Shown: positions 41,627 to 50,178 of the stretch, in pieces
Layout of the letters: the number at the start of each line of letters is the position of its first letter
Numbering within the stretch: the first letter of the stretch is position 1
DNA from: Pseudoalteromonas luteoviolacea B = ATCC 29581
GTDB lineage: Bacteria; Pseudomonadota; Gammaproteobacteria; Enterobacterales; Alteromonadaceae
DNA length: 64,000 nt
Reading direction: 5' to 3'
NCBI GenBank assembly: GCA_000333235.1
Contig: CAPN01000020.1
Coordinates: 118,610-182,609 of the forward strand
Notes under the pieces: generated by a model
Told to the model about the DNA's origin: nothing
Seen by the model: the letters and a program-made list of their open reading frames with translations, nothing else
Database searches by the model: none
Made by a program: the position numbers and the translations under genes

Positions 41627-42412
41627 TTAATTCAGTTTGTACTTTTTTAGTATACCGTTAAGTTCACCACTTTGCTGCAAGCTTTGATAAGCAGCTTCAA
41701 GTCGCTTTAAATCGCCCTGAGATAGAGAAGCTTTACTAAATGCATAGTACACAGGTTCTCGATTTACGATAAAAGGGTGCACTTCTACATCAACGAAATC
41801 AGGGTTATTTTCGATTTGATAAATGAGATTAAACTTTTCTTCTAAAAAACCGCTTATACGTTGATTTTGCAATAGGCTAATCTTCAATTTATTATCTGCA
41901 ACAAATAGGAATTGCGGTTCAGGATCGCTCATACGATTTAACGCATCGGAAAATGGTAAGCCATAAAAAGCACCTTGCTGGATCGCGACGGGTTTGCGTA
42001 AATGGAAAAGATCATTTAGCTCACGTAACGTCACGGAAGCATTACGATGCTGTGCAAATACAATCGTTTCCATTCTTTGCGGACCAATAAAATAAGCAAA
42101 CTCTCGACGTTCAGGACTATCGCTCACACTTAATACCAAGTCTAATTCGCCGTCTTCCAACATTTTTAATGCTCGACCCCAAGGTGCACTCACAAAACGG
42201 TAGGTACATCCCGCTTTATCAAGCAATGCTTTGGCAAAGTCGACATCTAACCCATGCCAACCTAACTCGGGATCGTTTTGTGCTTGTAATCCGTATTTCT
42301 CAAAACGAACGGTCAAATCGCACGAAAAAGCCGAAAATGGAAAAATGCACAGACAAATGAGAGAAACCACTTTAAACATTGACATTAAGATCATATAAAC
42401 AAACAGACTCAT
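41627..42412 (-). CDS. Periplasmic solute-binding protein family 3 (amino-acid type)
   Basis: A 261-residue extracellular solute-binding protein. A hydrophobic signal region (MFKVVSLICLCIFPFSAFS) precedes the mature SBP_bac_3 fold with LGWHGLDVDFAKALLDKAGC and DLVLSVSDSPERREFAYF. No ABC permease or ATPase is nearby, so it may be an orphan binding protein or a sensor-like relative, as is common in Alteromonadales. Several start codons are possible (42412, 42394, 42385, 42379), none with a clear ribosome-binding site. Confidence 0.8.
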   Translation of the reverse strand: MSLFVYMILMSMFKVVSLICLCIFPFSAFSCDLTVRFEKYGLQAQNDPELGWHGLDVDFAKALLDKAGCTYRFVSAPWGRALKMLEDGELDLVLSVSDSPERREFAYFIGPQRMETIVFAQHRNASVTLRELNDLFHLRKPVAIQQGAFYGLPFSDALNRMSDPEPQFLFVADNKLKISLLQNQRISGFLEEKFNLIYQIENNPDFVDVEVHPFIVNREPVYYAFSKASLSQGDLKRLEAAYQSLQQSGELNGILKKYKLN

Positions 42413-42448
42413 TTAAAGCATAGTTGGTTTTTAAAAAGAGTCTCTACT

Positions 42449-42486
42449 TTTACACAAAGTATGCGATACTGTACAAAATCACAGGT
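42449..42486 (+). promoter_or_regulatory. uvrA promoter with LexA (SOS) box
   Basis: A -35 TTTACA (42449-42454) and -10 TACAAA (42472-42477) are 17 bases apart. Overlapping the -10 is CTGT-ACAAAATC-ACAG (42469-42484), matching the CTGT-N8-ACAG consensus for LexA in gammaproteobacteria, with TA on the left as in TACTGT. This predicts SOS-inducible uvrA transcription. Confidence 0.8.
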
Positions 42487-42510
42487 ATTGTTCAAGCAAA
42501 TAAGGTCATT

Positions 42511-45330
42511 ATGGATAACATCGAAGTACGTGGTGCTAGAACGCATAATTTAAAAGATATTTCGCTCACAATTCCGCGAGATAAACTGATTGTTATTACA
42601 GGCTTAAGTGGCTCTGGTAAGTCGTCTTTGGCTTTTGATACTCTGTATGCAGAAGGCCAACGTCGCTATGTTGAATCGCTCTCGTCTTATGCTAGGCAGT
42701 TCTTATCGTTGATGGAAAAGCCCGATGTAGATCATATAGAAGGCCTTTCTCCAGCCATCTCGATTGAGCAAAAATCAACTTCTCATAATCCGCGCTCAAC
42801 GGTTGGCACGATTACCGAGATCTATGACTACCTCAGATTATTATTCGCTCGCGTTGGCGAACCTCGTTGTCCTACGCACCAATTACCGTTAACCGCTCAG
42901 ACGATTTCGCAAATGGTCGATAATGTTTTGGCCTTGCCCGAAGGGAGCAAGCTTATGTTGCTCGCGCCTGTGATTAAAGAACGCAAAGGAGAGCACGTAA
43001 AACTGCTAGAACAACTTGCCGCTCAGGGTTTCATTCGCGCCCGCATTGATGGCGAAGTTTGCGATCTCTCCGATCCACCCACGCTTGAACTCCATAAAAA
43101 GCACACGATTGAAGTCGTTGTAGACCGTTTTAAAGTGAAAGCGGATCAACAGCAACGCTTGGCTGAATCCTTTGAAACAGCGCTTGAATTATCTGGTGGT
43201 ATTGCGCAAATCGCAGCAATGGATGAAAGTCTAACCGAAGAACTTATTTTTTCTGCTAACTTCGCTTGCCCAACGTGCGGCTATGCAATGACAGAGCTTG
43301 AACCTCGTTTGTTTTCCTTTAACAATCCAGCGGGGGCGTGTCAAAGCTGTGATGGTTTAGGTGTCAGACAGTATTTTGATCCAAAACGTGTTGTCCAAAA
43401 CCCTGAGCTCAGCTTGTCTGGCGGTGCCGTTAAAGGGTGGGATAAGCGCAGCTTCTACTATTTTCAGATGCTGCAATCAGTCGCTGAACATTACAAATTC
43501 GATTTAGATGCCCCATTTAACAGTTTGCCGACAGCTGCACAAAAAGTACTCCTTGAGGGCAGTGGAAAAACTAAAATCGCCTTTCATTATCGCAATGATC
43601 GTGGTGATGTACTTACCAGACATCACGAATTTGAAGGGATCATCAACAACATGCAACGTCGCTATCACGAAACCGAGTCTAGTTCGGTACGTGAAGATTT
43701 AGCGAAATACCAAACATCGCAAGCCTGCCCTTCTTGCCATGGCTCACGCCTAAAAGAAGAAGCGCGTAATGTCTTTATTGGTTCGACAACCTTACCTCAA
43801 GTTACCTTAATGAGTATTGGCGAAGCATTACAATTTTTTGCCGACATCAAACTCACCGGACAAAAAGCACAAATCGCAGAAAAAGTCTTAAAAGAAATTC
43901 GTGATCGCTTGAGCTTCTTGGTCAATGTGGGTTTAAATTATTTATCGCTAGAACGCAGTGCCGACACCCTATCAGGGGGCGAAGCTCAGCGTATTCGCCT
44001 TGCAAGCCAAATTGGCGCGGGGTTAGTGGGTGTAATGTATGTACTCGACGAGCCCTCAATAGGCCTTCATCAGCGTGATAACGATAGATTGCTGAGCACG
44101 TTAACGCACTTAAGGGACCTTGGTAATACCGTCATTGTGGTCGAGCACGATGAAGACGCAATCCGTGCAGCAGATCACATTATCGATATTGGACCTGGAG
44201 CTGGTGTACATGGCGGACAAGTCGTCGCTCAAGGTTCTCGTGACGATATCATGGCGTGCAAAGATTCTCTCACTGGTCAGTATTTGGTTGGTAGCAAGTG
44301 CATTGAAGTGCCAAAGCAACGCCACCAGCCAAAGAATGAATGGTTAACCCTATCTGGTGCCAGTGGTAATAACTTGAAAAACGTCGAGTTAACGCTCCCT
44401 GTTGGGCTTATGACCTGTGTGACTGGTGTATCGGGATCTGGAAAATCAACCCTAATCAACGACACCTTGTATCAACTTGCACAAACTGCATTAAATGGGG
44501 CGACCACCGCCGAACCTGCACCTTATAAATCGATAACCGGATTAGAACACTTCGATAAAGTAATCGACATTGACCAAAGCCCAATCGGCCGGACTCCGCG
44601 CTCTAATCCTGCGACTTATACCGGGATCTTCACCGGGATCCGAGAGCTTTTTGCTGGTACTCAAGAAGCACGTTTACGTGGCTACAAAGTTGGCCGTTTT
44701 AGCTTTAACGTCAAAGGTGGTCGTTGCGAGGCATGTCAAGGTGACGGCGTCATTAAAGTAGAAATGCATTTTTTGCCTGATGTTTATGTGCCTTGTGATA
44801 TTTGTACTGGCAAACGTTACAACCGTGAAACGCTTGAAGTATTGTACAAAGGTAAGAATATCCACCAAGTTTTAGAAATGACCGTCGAAGATGCGTGCGA
44901 GTTTTTCACCAATATTCCGGCTATTCACCGCAAATTGCAAACGTTGATGGACGTAGGGTTGTCTTACATTCGTCTCGGGCAAGCTGCAACTACGCTTTCG
45001 GGTGGTGAGGCACAACGAGTAAAGTTAGCGCGCGAATTATCAAAACGCGATACAGGTAAAACGTTATACATTTTAGATGAACCAACTACTGGATTGCACT
45101 TTCATGATATCGCGCAGCTGCTCAGCGTTTTACATCGTCTGCGCGATCACGGTAATACGATTGTTGTGATCGAACATAATCTCGATGTAATAAAAACAGC
45201 GGATTGGATTGTCGATTTAGGTCCAGAAGGTGGTGCCGGCGGTGGGCAGATCCTTGTATCTGGAACACCGGAAACAGTGGCGGCATTTGAGGGCTCGCAC
45301 ACAGGACGATATTTAAAGCCATTACTTTAA
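42511..45330 (+). CDS. uvrA: Excinuclease ABC subunit A
   Basis: Damage-recognition ATPase of nucleotide excision repair. Two ABC modules are present, with Walker [10 protein letters not shown] and [10 protein letters not shown], signatures [12 protein letters not shown] and [12 protein letters not shown], and two zinc modules (CPTCG...CQSC and CEACQG...CDIC). From ATG 42511 the product is 939 residues, as in E. coli (940); AAGG lies six bases upstream. An upstream extension of 29 codons overlaps the SOS promoter and is not used. Confidence 0.98.
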   Translation: MDNIEVRGARTHNLKDISLTIPRDKLIVITGLSGSGKSSLAFDTLYAEGQRRYVESLSSYARQFLSLMEKPDVDHIEGLSPAISIEQKSTSHNPRSTVGTITEIYDYLRLLFARVGEPRCPTHQLPLTAQTISQMVDNVLALPEGSKLMLLAPVIKERKGEHVKLLEQLAAQGFIRARIDGEVCDLSDPPTLELHKKHTIEVVVDRFKVKADQQQRLAESFETALELSGGIAQIAAMDESLTEELIFSANFACPTCGYAMTELEPRLFSFNNPAGACQSCDGLGVRQYFDPKRVVQNPELSLSGGAVKGWDKRSFYYFQMLQSVAEHYKFDLDAPFNSLPTAAQKVLLEGSGKTKIAFHYRNDRGDVLTRHHEFEGIINNMQRRYHETESSSVREDLAKYQTSQACPSCHGSRLKEEARNVFIGSTTLPQVTLMSIGEALQFFADIKLTGQKAQIAEKVLKEIRDRLSFLVNVGLNYLSLERSADTLSGGEAQRIRLASQIGAGLVGVMYVLDEPSIGLHQRDNDRLLSTLTHLRDLGNTVIVVEHDEDAIRAADHIIDIGPGAGVHGGQVVAQGSRDDIMACKDSLTGQYLVGSKCIEVPKQRHQPKNEWLTLSGASGNNLKNVELTLPVGLMTCVTGVSGSGKSTLINDTLYQLAQTALNGATTAEPAPYKSITGLEHFDKVIDIDQSPIGRTPRSNPATYTGIFTGIRELFAGTQEARLRGYKVGRFSFNVKGGRCEACQGDGVIKVEMHFLPDVYVPCDICTGKRYNRETLEVLYKGKNIHQVLEMTVEDACEFFTNIPAIHRKLQTLMDVGLSYIRLGQAATTLSGGEAQRVKLARELSKRDTGKTLYILDEPTTGLHFHDIAQLLSVLHRLRDHGNTIVVIEHNLDVIKTADWIVDLGPEGGAGGGQILVSGTPETVAAFEGSHTGRYLKPLL

Positions 45331-45348
45331 GCTACTTCAATAATGAGG

Positions 45349-45374
45349 TATATACCCAAGCGTGGAGATGTTTG
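45349..45374 (+). repeat. Dispersed TATACCCAA motif, copy 2
   Basis: TATATACCCAAGCGTGGAGA and the next few bases lie directly between the uvrA stop and its terminator, resembling the copies near 41.3, 48.3 and 49.25 kb. Confidence 0.45.
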
Positions 45375-45386
45375 ATTGGGCATTTT

Positions 45387-45415
45387 AAAAGGTTAACGTA
45401 CTACGTTAACCTTTT
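45387..45415. terminator. Perfect 29-base palindrome downstream of uvrA
   Basis: AAAAGGTTAACGTA-C-TACGTTAACCTTTT is self-complementary across its full length, ending in TTTT then CATTTTTATT. It should act as a terminator for uvrA and for minus-strand readthrough. Each arm also resembles the GTTAACCTTT end of the MITE-like repeats. Confidence 0.75.
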
Positions 45416-45468
45416 CATTTTTATTCGTTTAGGATTACTATTAGGGATAAAAAACAAGGAATGTACGC

Positions 45469-46623
45469 ATGAAAAAGATCCTTGGCCCTGTCCACGCCTT
45501 TTCGCAGCGCATCGGGCTCGTTCGAGTGCGATCGTTTTGGCATAGTTTAAATTTCGCTCAGCGCTGTTACCTATCTGCTTTCTTGTTGGTATTCATTAGT
45601 TCATTAATATCGGGGTTTCCTGCCAATGAAGTGTTTGAACTTACCTTCGAAAATGGATTTGTAAATTTAGGTCTATTCATTGCATTAATTGGGCTTGTTG
45701 TTGAGTTTTGGCCACGCTTTCATCATTTTTGGGAAAGTCTACCTGGTAAAGCGATCATCTTGCTGTTTTATGCATTCGTCGCGAACTATGCCTTAGTTCA
45801 GTCCTCTGGAATGATTAATGATATAACTGGATTGAATGCCGATCACTTTCCTTATAGCCATAACTTAGCGTTGCTGCTTTCAGTACCTTCATGGTTTACT
45901 GTGACCACTTTGTTTGTGTTTATTTTGGCACAGTTAGCACTGCCGCTTTACCTCATTACACTAGTGTTACTAAAGCCTTTTGGGATCAGTGAATTCTTAC
46001 ACGCACCACATTATCGCTTTCCCGTCACAACTGGCATTTTACGTTATGGATTTAGCATCATCATCTTTGTTGCCTTTGTGTCATTTACTGAATCAAGTGG
46101 ATTATCGAAAAGCGTATCAGAGACAGTAACAGGCATAGTGCAAGGGTTAGACGGTGTCGTAAATATAGAAACACCAGAAAATTCAGAAAACCTTGATACA
46201 ACTGAAGGCTCGAATGTAGATAAAGATGTCCGGATCGGTATCACCATCAATGTTGGCGGAGAAAATGAAGATCACCAAGCTTCTTCACCCACTATTTCCG
46301 AAGAGCACATTAAGCAATTTCAAGAGCGAAAATCACAAATCGAGAAAAAAGGCGAAGCTTATAACAATCACATTAAACAATTCGTGGCCAATTTTATCTA
46401 TTTACAGGAAGCGGACGAACGATCGCGTTGTGCTCATTCAGAAAAAAGCCGAGTCGTTGAACTCAATGACTTTGAAATTGTCGAAATTACCAAAGACCCA
46501 ACACAACCATTTCGCTATCGCTTTGAAGTAAAACCATGTATTTCTGCCGCAATTGGCCATCAGTTTCAAGCTAAAGAAAAGTCATTAGCAGAAAACGTCG
46601 CGGCTAATCACACCAAAAACTAG
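45469..46623 (+). CDS. Integral membrane protein with C-terminal soluble domain (unrecognised)
   Basis: A 384-residue protein that I cannot assign to a family. About five hydrophobic segments (near 32-50, 65-85, 95-112, 135-165 and 185-208) are followed by a hydrophilic region (about 210-384) with an acidic stretch (TPENSENLDTTEGSNVDKD), a short charged helix (EEHIKQFQERKSQIEKK) and two Cys residues (CAHSEK and KPCISA). A ribosome-binding site AAGGA is well spaced. It stands alone after uvrA and shares its terminal CTAG with the convergent thioesterase. Base composition is like its neighbours. Confidence 0.75.
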   Translation: MKKILGPVHAFSQRIGLVRVRSFWHSLNFAQRCYLSAFLLVFISSLISGFPANEVFELTFENGFVNLGLFIALIGLVVEFWPRFHHFWESLPGKAIILLFYAFVANYALVQSSGMINDITGLNADHFPYSHNLALLLSVPSWFTVTTLFVFILAQLALPLYLITLVLLKPFGISEFLHAPHYRFPVTTGILRYGFSIIIFVAFVSFTESSGLSKSVSETVTGIVQGLDGVVNIETPENSENLDTTEGSNVDKDVRIGITINVGGENEDHQASSPTISEEHIKQFQERKSQIEKKGEAYNNHIKQFVANFIYLQEADERSRCAHSEKSRVVELNDFEIVEITKDPTQPFRYRFEVKPCISAAIGHQFQAKEKSLAENVAANHTKN

Positions 46624-47024
46624 GAGCGGATAATCAAATACTGATTTAACCCTTGCTTTTCTTCGTCGCTCAGTGGCGTTGCTGATTTATTCGCAAAGTC
46701 ATAACGCACCATAATGGTTTTGCCTTCAGCACATAGCCTATCTTGTTGCCACGCTTGTTGGACAATGACATAAGAGCTGTTACCAATGCGTTCGATCCCC
46801 GTACGAATTTCCACCTTGTCGCCGTAAAACAGTTCACCTTTAAACTCCACTTCAATTTTTGCAATGATGAGTTTCCACTGTTTAGGATCAAGATCTGGGG
46901 TGAAAATTTTGAAAATAGGGGTACGGGCGGCTTCAAACCAAACCGGTACTACGGTATTGTTAATGTGTCCTAGCGCATCCGTTTCGCTAAAACGCGGCTG
47001 CACCAGTTCAGACAATGAAAACAT
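46620..47024 (-). CDS. Acyl-CoA thioesterase, 4HBT hotdog family
   Basis: A 134-residue hotdog-fold protein. The motif RFSETDALGHINNTVVPVWFE contains the Asp-x-x-Gly-His-x-N catalytic signature of FcbC/YbgC-type 4-hydroxybenzoyl-CoA thioesterases. The substrate is probably a short or medium acyl-CoA; not demonstrated. Its stop codon overlaps the stop of the convergent upstream gene (CTAG at 46620-46623). Confidence 0.88.
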   Translation of the reverse strand: MFSLSELVQPRFSETDALGHINNTVVPVWFEAARTPIFKIFTPDLDPKQWKLIIAKIEVEFKGELFYGDKVEIRTGIERIGNSSYVIVQQAWQQDRLCAEGKTIMVRYDFANKSATPLSDEEKQGLNQYLIIRS

Positions 47025-47052
47025 AATAATTCCAAAAAAGAGTTCGATTTTT

Positions 47053-47757
47053 ATGACTGATTTTATCCGAGTCTACGACAACGCGTTAAGTGAAGAGTTT
47101 TGCGATCACTTTATCCAAACGTTTGAGCAATCTCCGCATACCACACAAGGACGCACTTCGGGTGGTGTCGATACGACTAAAAAAGTCAGCCAAGACCTTT
47201 ATTTAAATTCATTTCCTGACTATGCCAAGCAACTTAATCATATTCAACAAGTCACGGCGAAACATTTGTTTGAATACATCGAAGAGCACTTTTTTATGAT
47301 GATCGGCGCGTTTGGTTTGAAAGTCTTTCATCCGCAAACAGGCCAACCTGTGGATGTCACGTTTGACAACTTTGAAGAAGTTGCAAGGCCGCAATTACCG
47401 GTGTTAACTCAACAGTTATTTCGCTTAGGTCCTATTCAAGCGCAAAAATACCCAGTCAATGCCGGTGGATACCCCTATTGGCACAGTGAGGTTTACCCAC
47501 AACTCGGCCATAACGAGGCGTTACATCGCGTATTATTGTTTATGTTTTATTTGAACGAGGTTGCCGAGGGTGGTGAAACTGAATTTTTCTACCAACAACG
47601 CAAATTAAAGCCTAAGAAAGGAAGTATGGTGATAGCGCCTGGTTACTTTACTCACACTCACCGAGGAAATATGCCAACCTCCAATGATAAATATATCCTC
47701 ACGTCGTGGGTTTTATTTCATCGAGCTGAACAAATTTACGGCCAACCTAACCAATAA
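47053..47757 (+). CDS. 2-oxoglutarate/Fe(II)-dependent oxygenase, prolyl 4-hydroxylase-like
   Basis: A 234-residue jelly-roll protein. Putative ligands are His144 and Glu146 (WHSE), His203 (in THTHRG) and the 2OG-binding Lys213 (DKYILTSW). Family members usually have HxD, so the HxE here is unusual. Spacing and the surrounding YLNEVAEGGETEFFYQ segment otherwise match. The frame extends 63 codons upstream but that part overlaps the thioesterase in antisense; ATG 47053 (MTDFIRVYDN) is preferred, with GAG ten bases upstream. Target unknown. Confidence 0.82.
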   Translation: MTDFIRVYDNALSEEFCDHFIQTFEQSPHTTQGRTSGGVDTTKKVSQDLYLNSFPDYAKQLNHIQQVTAKHLFEYIEEHFFMMIGAFGLKVFHPQTGQPVDVTFDNFEEVARPQLPVLTQQLFRLGPIQAQKYPVNAGGYPYWHSEVYPQLGHNEALHRVLLFMFYLNEVAEGGETEFFYQQRKLKPKKGSMVIAPGYFTHTHRGNMPTSNDKYILTSWVLFHRAEQIYGQPNQ

Positions 47758-47772
47758 ATAGGCAAATCCGAT

Positions 47773-48144
47773 TTAGCGGCGTGTCACAAAATCAGAAAAA
47801 TCATTGATTAAGGCTTTGAAATCCTCAAAGCCACAGGCGGCACACAATCCCTCATCGTCAAACGAAAGTTGATCATCTCGATAAGCCTCGAGCTGAGATT
47901 CATCACTACAAAACAGTAAATGTGCTTCAAATACCGCTTCTTCTTTAGAAAGTACCATGCGGATCTCTTTGCCCATGTCTTCAATCGATTGATCGGATTG
48001 CTCAACCTCATTTATCCAAAGTTTGATTTGCTCAATACGGCTGCATCCGACTTCATCCGTCAACCAACGCCCTATCAATGCATGTTCATCATTCATTTTG
48101 CAGCGGATCCCAAATAACGGATCATTAATAAATTGATATTCCAA
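47773..48144 (-). CDS. yacL: YacL family protein (UPF0231)
   Basis: A small acidic protein of 123 residues resembling E. coli YacL. It starts MEYQFINDPLFGIRCKMNDEH and ends near LCAACGFEDFKALINDFSDFV, matching the CGVEDF-type C-terminus of the family. Cytoplasmic function is unknown. It is a single gene convergent with the oxygenase. Confidence 0.85.
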   Translation of the reverse strand: MEYQFINDPLFGIRCKMNDEHALIGRWLTDEVGCSRIEQIKLWINEVEQSDQSIEDMGKEIRMVLSKEEAVFEAHLLFCSDESQLEAYRDDQLSFDDEGLCAACGFEDFKALINDFSDFVTRR

Positions 48145-48236
48145 TCTCTACCTCGCTTAACCGGTGCTCGTCAAAAAACGGGGTATTATAGCGAAAACAA
48201 CATAATTTTCGATGTTCCGAACTAGCAAAGTTACTC

Positions 48237-48300
48237 TGCGAGCACCGAATAACCTGAAGATGCTTCATTTCAACAGGCATCTTCAAGTTGGTTGGGTATA
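48237..48300. repeat. Hairpin and TATACCCAA motif copy 3 (minus) upstream of the AEC permease
   Basis: AACCTGAAGATGC and GCATCTTCAAGTT (48249-48289) form a stem with one mismatch around a 13-base loop. On the minus strand the right end reads TATACCCAACCAACTTGAAG then ATGC (48277-48300), the dispersed motif in inverted orientation. Confidence 0.5.
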
Positions 48301-48337
48301 ATGGGCGTACTTTTAATCGTTTTGCTTGGCTCGACTC

Positions 48338-49246
48338 ATGTACGCGCTCACGACCATTCTTCCTATCGCTTGTATCGTGTTTTTTGGATTCTTTTGCACT
48401 AAGCGAGATTGGCTTAACCAGAGTCAATTAGACGGTGTTCGGCATTTTGTGTTCAACCTGATCATGCCCGTTTTTCTGTTTACTCATATGATTAAAGCAG
48501 ATCTACACAGTCAATTTGAACTAAATACGATGTTGGCTTTTTATCTTCCTGTATTAGCGACTTTTATCGGTGTTTACTTGCTTGCTCAGTTTGCTGCAAA
48601 GATGCGTAAAGACGAAGCAGCTACCTTTGCTTTAGGCACAACGTATTCGAACACCGTGCTCGTTGCGCTTCCTGTGATCTTGTTTCATTTAGGGGAGCAC
48701 GCGGCCGCGATGGTGTTTGTGATCATTACGTTTCACAGTGCCGCTTTGTTTGCCTTAACCTTTATATTGGCCAAAGATCCTAGCTCTGGAAAGAGAATGG
48801 TCGTCAAAAGCTTAATCAACAATCCAATTGTTGCGAGCATTAGTTTAGGGTTGCTTGTCAACATACTATTCCCTCCACTTCCGAGCCTATTGCTCGAAAC
48901 GCTCTCACTTGCAGGGCAACCGGCGCTTGCTGGTGCATTGTTCGTACTAGGCGCAAGCCTGAATTACTATCGCATTGGCAAGTTATGGCGAAAAGCGCTA
49001 CTGATCAGTGTTGCGAAACTGGTCTTGCTGCCCTGTTTGGTTTACTCACTCGCGCGCTATTGGTTTGAGCTCGATCCAATTCATATTCGTGTAGTCACAT
49101 TGATGAGTGCAGCCCCACTTGGCGTAAACGCTTATTTGATAGCAAAACAATTAAATGTATTACAAGCAGAACTGGCGGGAGGAGTGATTTTGTCGACCAC
49201 CCTGAGTGCAATTACACTCAGCATCTGGCTTACCTATCTATCTTGA
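48338..49246 (+). CDS. AEC-family permease (auxin efflux carrier type)
   Basis: A 302-residue transporter of the AEC/Mem_trans family with about ten hydrophobic helices in two inverted halves. The pattern VRHFVFNLIMPVFLFTHM near residue 35 and the GVNAYLIAKQL segment near the C-terminus are typical. Bacterial members export or import small dicarboxylates; the substrate here is unknown. I start at ATG 48338 and not at the TTG four codons upstream. Confidence 0.87.
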   Translation: MYALTTILPIACIVFFGFFCTKRDWLNQSQLDGVRHFVFNLIMPVFLFTHMIKADLHSQFELNTMLAFYLPVLATFIGVYLLAQFAAKMRKDEAATFALGTTYSNTVLVALPVILFHLGEHAAAMVFVIITFHSAALFALTFILAKDPSSGKRMVVKSLINNPIVASISLGLLVNILFPPLPSLLLETLSLAGQPALAGALFVLGASLNYYRIGKLWRKALLISVAKLVLLPCLVYSLARYWFELDPIHIRVVTLMSAAPLGVNAYLIAKQLNVLQAELAGGVILSTTLSAITLSIWLTYLS

Positions 49247-49272
49247 ATATACCCAAAACACTTCAAGATGCA
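49246..49272 (+). repeat. Dispersed TATACCCAA motif, copy 4
   Basis: AATATACCCAAAACACTTCA and the following AGATGCAG lie immediately after the AEC permease stop and match the other intergenic copies in this window. Confidence 0.5.
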
Positions 49273-49385
49273 GGATTCGAAGCCGCACAATTTGTTTTTT
49301 TGAGGTAAAAGGCGAAGGAATGATCAACTCTTTTTAGTCTTTTGCACAAAAAAATCAACAAATAGAGCAGCTCCCGAAACTAGGC

Positions 49386-49726
49386 CATGTTGACCTTTGC
49401 TGTGTGTTTTTACAGCAGTGCTGTTGGATATTTAGGCGAGACAAGGGTTGCCCCGCAAAGGTTGCCCCGCAAAGGTTGCCCCGCAAAGGTTGCCCCGCAA
49501 AGGTTGCCCCGCAAAGGTTGCCCCGCATAGGTTGCCCCGCATAGTTATTCTATGTGAATCAGCGATAACGACGAGTAGATGTTCAACTCGCGCTGCTCGA
49601 AGCGTTCAATCAAAAGCTTTCACTACTTTGTCATTCGCCACTTGCATAACCCATTATGTCACGTAGCTCATTTCGCGTATTGAAGCCTTTGATTTGAACA
49701 AAATTCATAGCTCAAAGGCCAACCCG
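49386..49726 (+). repeat. MITE-like dispersed repeat, copy 2 (341 bp)
   Basis: It starts CATGTTGACCTTT (49386-49398) and ends AAAGGCCAACCCG (49714-49726), imperfect terminal inverted repeats like those of the element at 5727-5963. Shared interior blocks include CTGCTCGAAGCGTTCAATCA, CTACTTTGTCATTCGCCACT and CTCATTTCGCGTATTGAAGC. It is longer than copy 1 mainly because of the 14-bp tandem array. Right end abuts the stop of the small membrane-protein gene. Confidence 0.65.
49443..49540 (+). repeat. Seven tandem copies of a 14-bp unit
   Basis: The unit is AAAGGTTGCCCCGC. Copies at 49443, 49457, 49471, 49485, 49499, 49513 and 49527 are exact except for AAGGGTT in the first and ATAGGTT in the last; an eighth partial ATAG follows. 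A 14-bp period is out of frame with codons, and this stretch is far more GC-rich than its surroundings. Confidence 0.95.
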
Positions 49727-49728
49727 CC

Positions 49729-49953
49729 CTAGCGATTAGGATCAAACTTTGCTGCATCAATAATTGCCCATACATAGGCAATCGCTGCAATTACACCAGG
49801 TACGACTAAAAACCACAGTGCCGCGCCACCGAATACAACGATGGCAAAGATCAATGCGGCTAAAATCCGACCTTGAACTAATTGACCTAAGCCTGGAAAA
49901 AACACATTACAGATTGCTGCGATAACATTACCGCCAGAACCTTGTCCTGCCAT
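49729..49953 (-). CDS. Small two-helix membrane protein, YqaE/Pmp3- or TM2-like
   Basis: A 74-residue hydrophobic protein: NVIAAICNVFFPGLGQLVQGR suggests a membrane hairpin start with the PGLGQ turn, and a second region (about 32-66) is strongly hydrophobic. The pattern is like small stress-associated Pmp3/YqaE or TM2 proteins; I cannot separate these. GAGG six bases upstream of the ATG supports it being real. It stands alone, with a repeat element directly behind it. Confidence 0.7.
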   Translation of the reverse strand: MAGQGSGGNVIAAICNVFFPGLGQLVQGRILAALIFAIVVFGGAALWFLVVPGVIAAIAYVWAIIDAAKFDPNR

Positions 49954-50178
49954 AGATACCTCACTATTCTTAGTTGGTTATGTGTAACAATAGACTAAGG
50001 GTCACTGCTAACGCGCTTAATCATGTTGTTTCGTTTACATACTTTAAAGTTTACAGTTTTCGTGCCAACTCTTAAAATCCTTTAAAATCAATGGCATTTA
50101 AAATAATAACATGGCCACTCAGCCAGCTAATAGTTGTTTTTACTAATTATTAGCCAAATAAAACAGGATTTAATCAAT

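Larger units (their letters stand above)
49247..49728. other. 482-bp repeat-filled gap between the AEC permease and the small membrane protein
   Basis: It holds the dispersed TATACCCAA motif (49246-49272), about 110 bases of AT-rich sequence, then a MITE-like element (49386-49726) with a 14-bp tandem repeat inside. The open frame over the tandem repeat (MPRKGCPAKVAPQRLP...) is an artefact of the repeat. Confidence 0.65.

Noticed and set aside
44110..44868. Several minus-strand frames inside uvrA
   Set aside because: Shadows of a well-conserved long gene on the other strand.
46864..47052. 63-codon N-terminal extension of the 2OG-Fe(II) oxygenase
   Set aside because: The extension is antisense to the thioesterase start and has no homology; the internal ATG at 47053 fits the family start.
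49448..49666. 72-residue plus-strand frame with repetitive MPRKGCPAKVAPQRLP
   Set aside because: It is only a translation of the 14-bp tandem repeat; period 14 is not a multiple of three, so the pattern repeats every three units by arithmetic. No ribosome-binding site.
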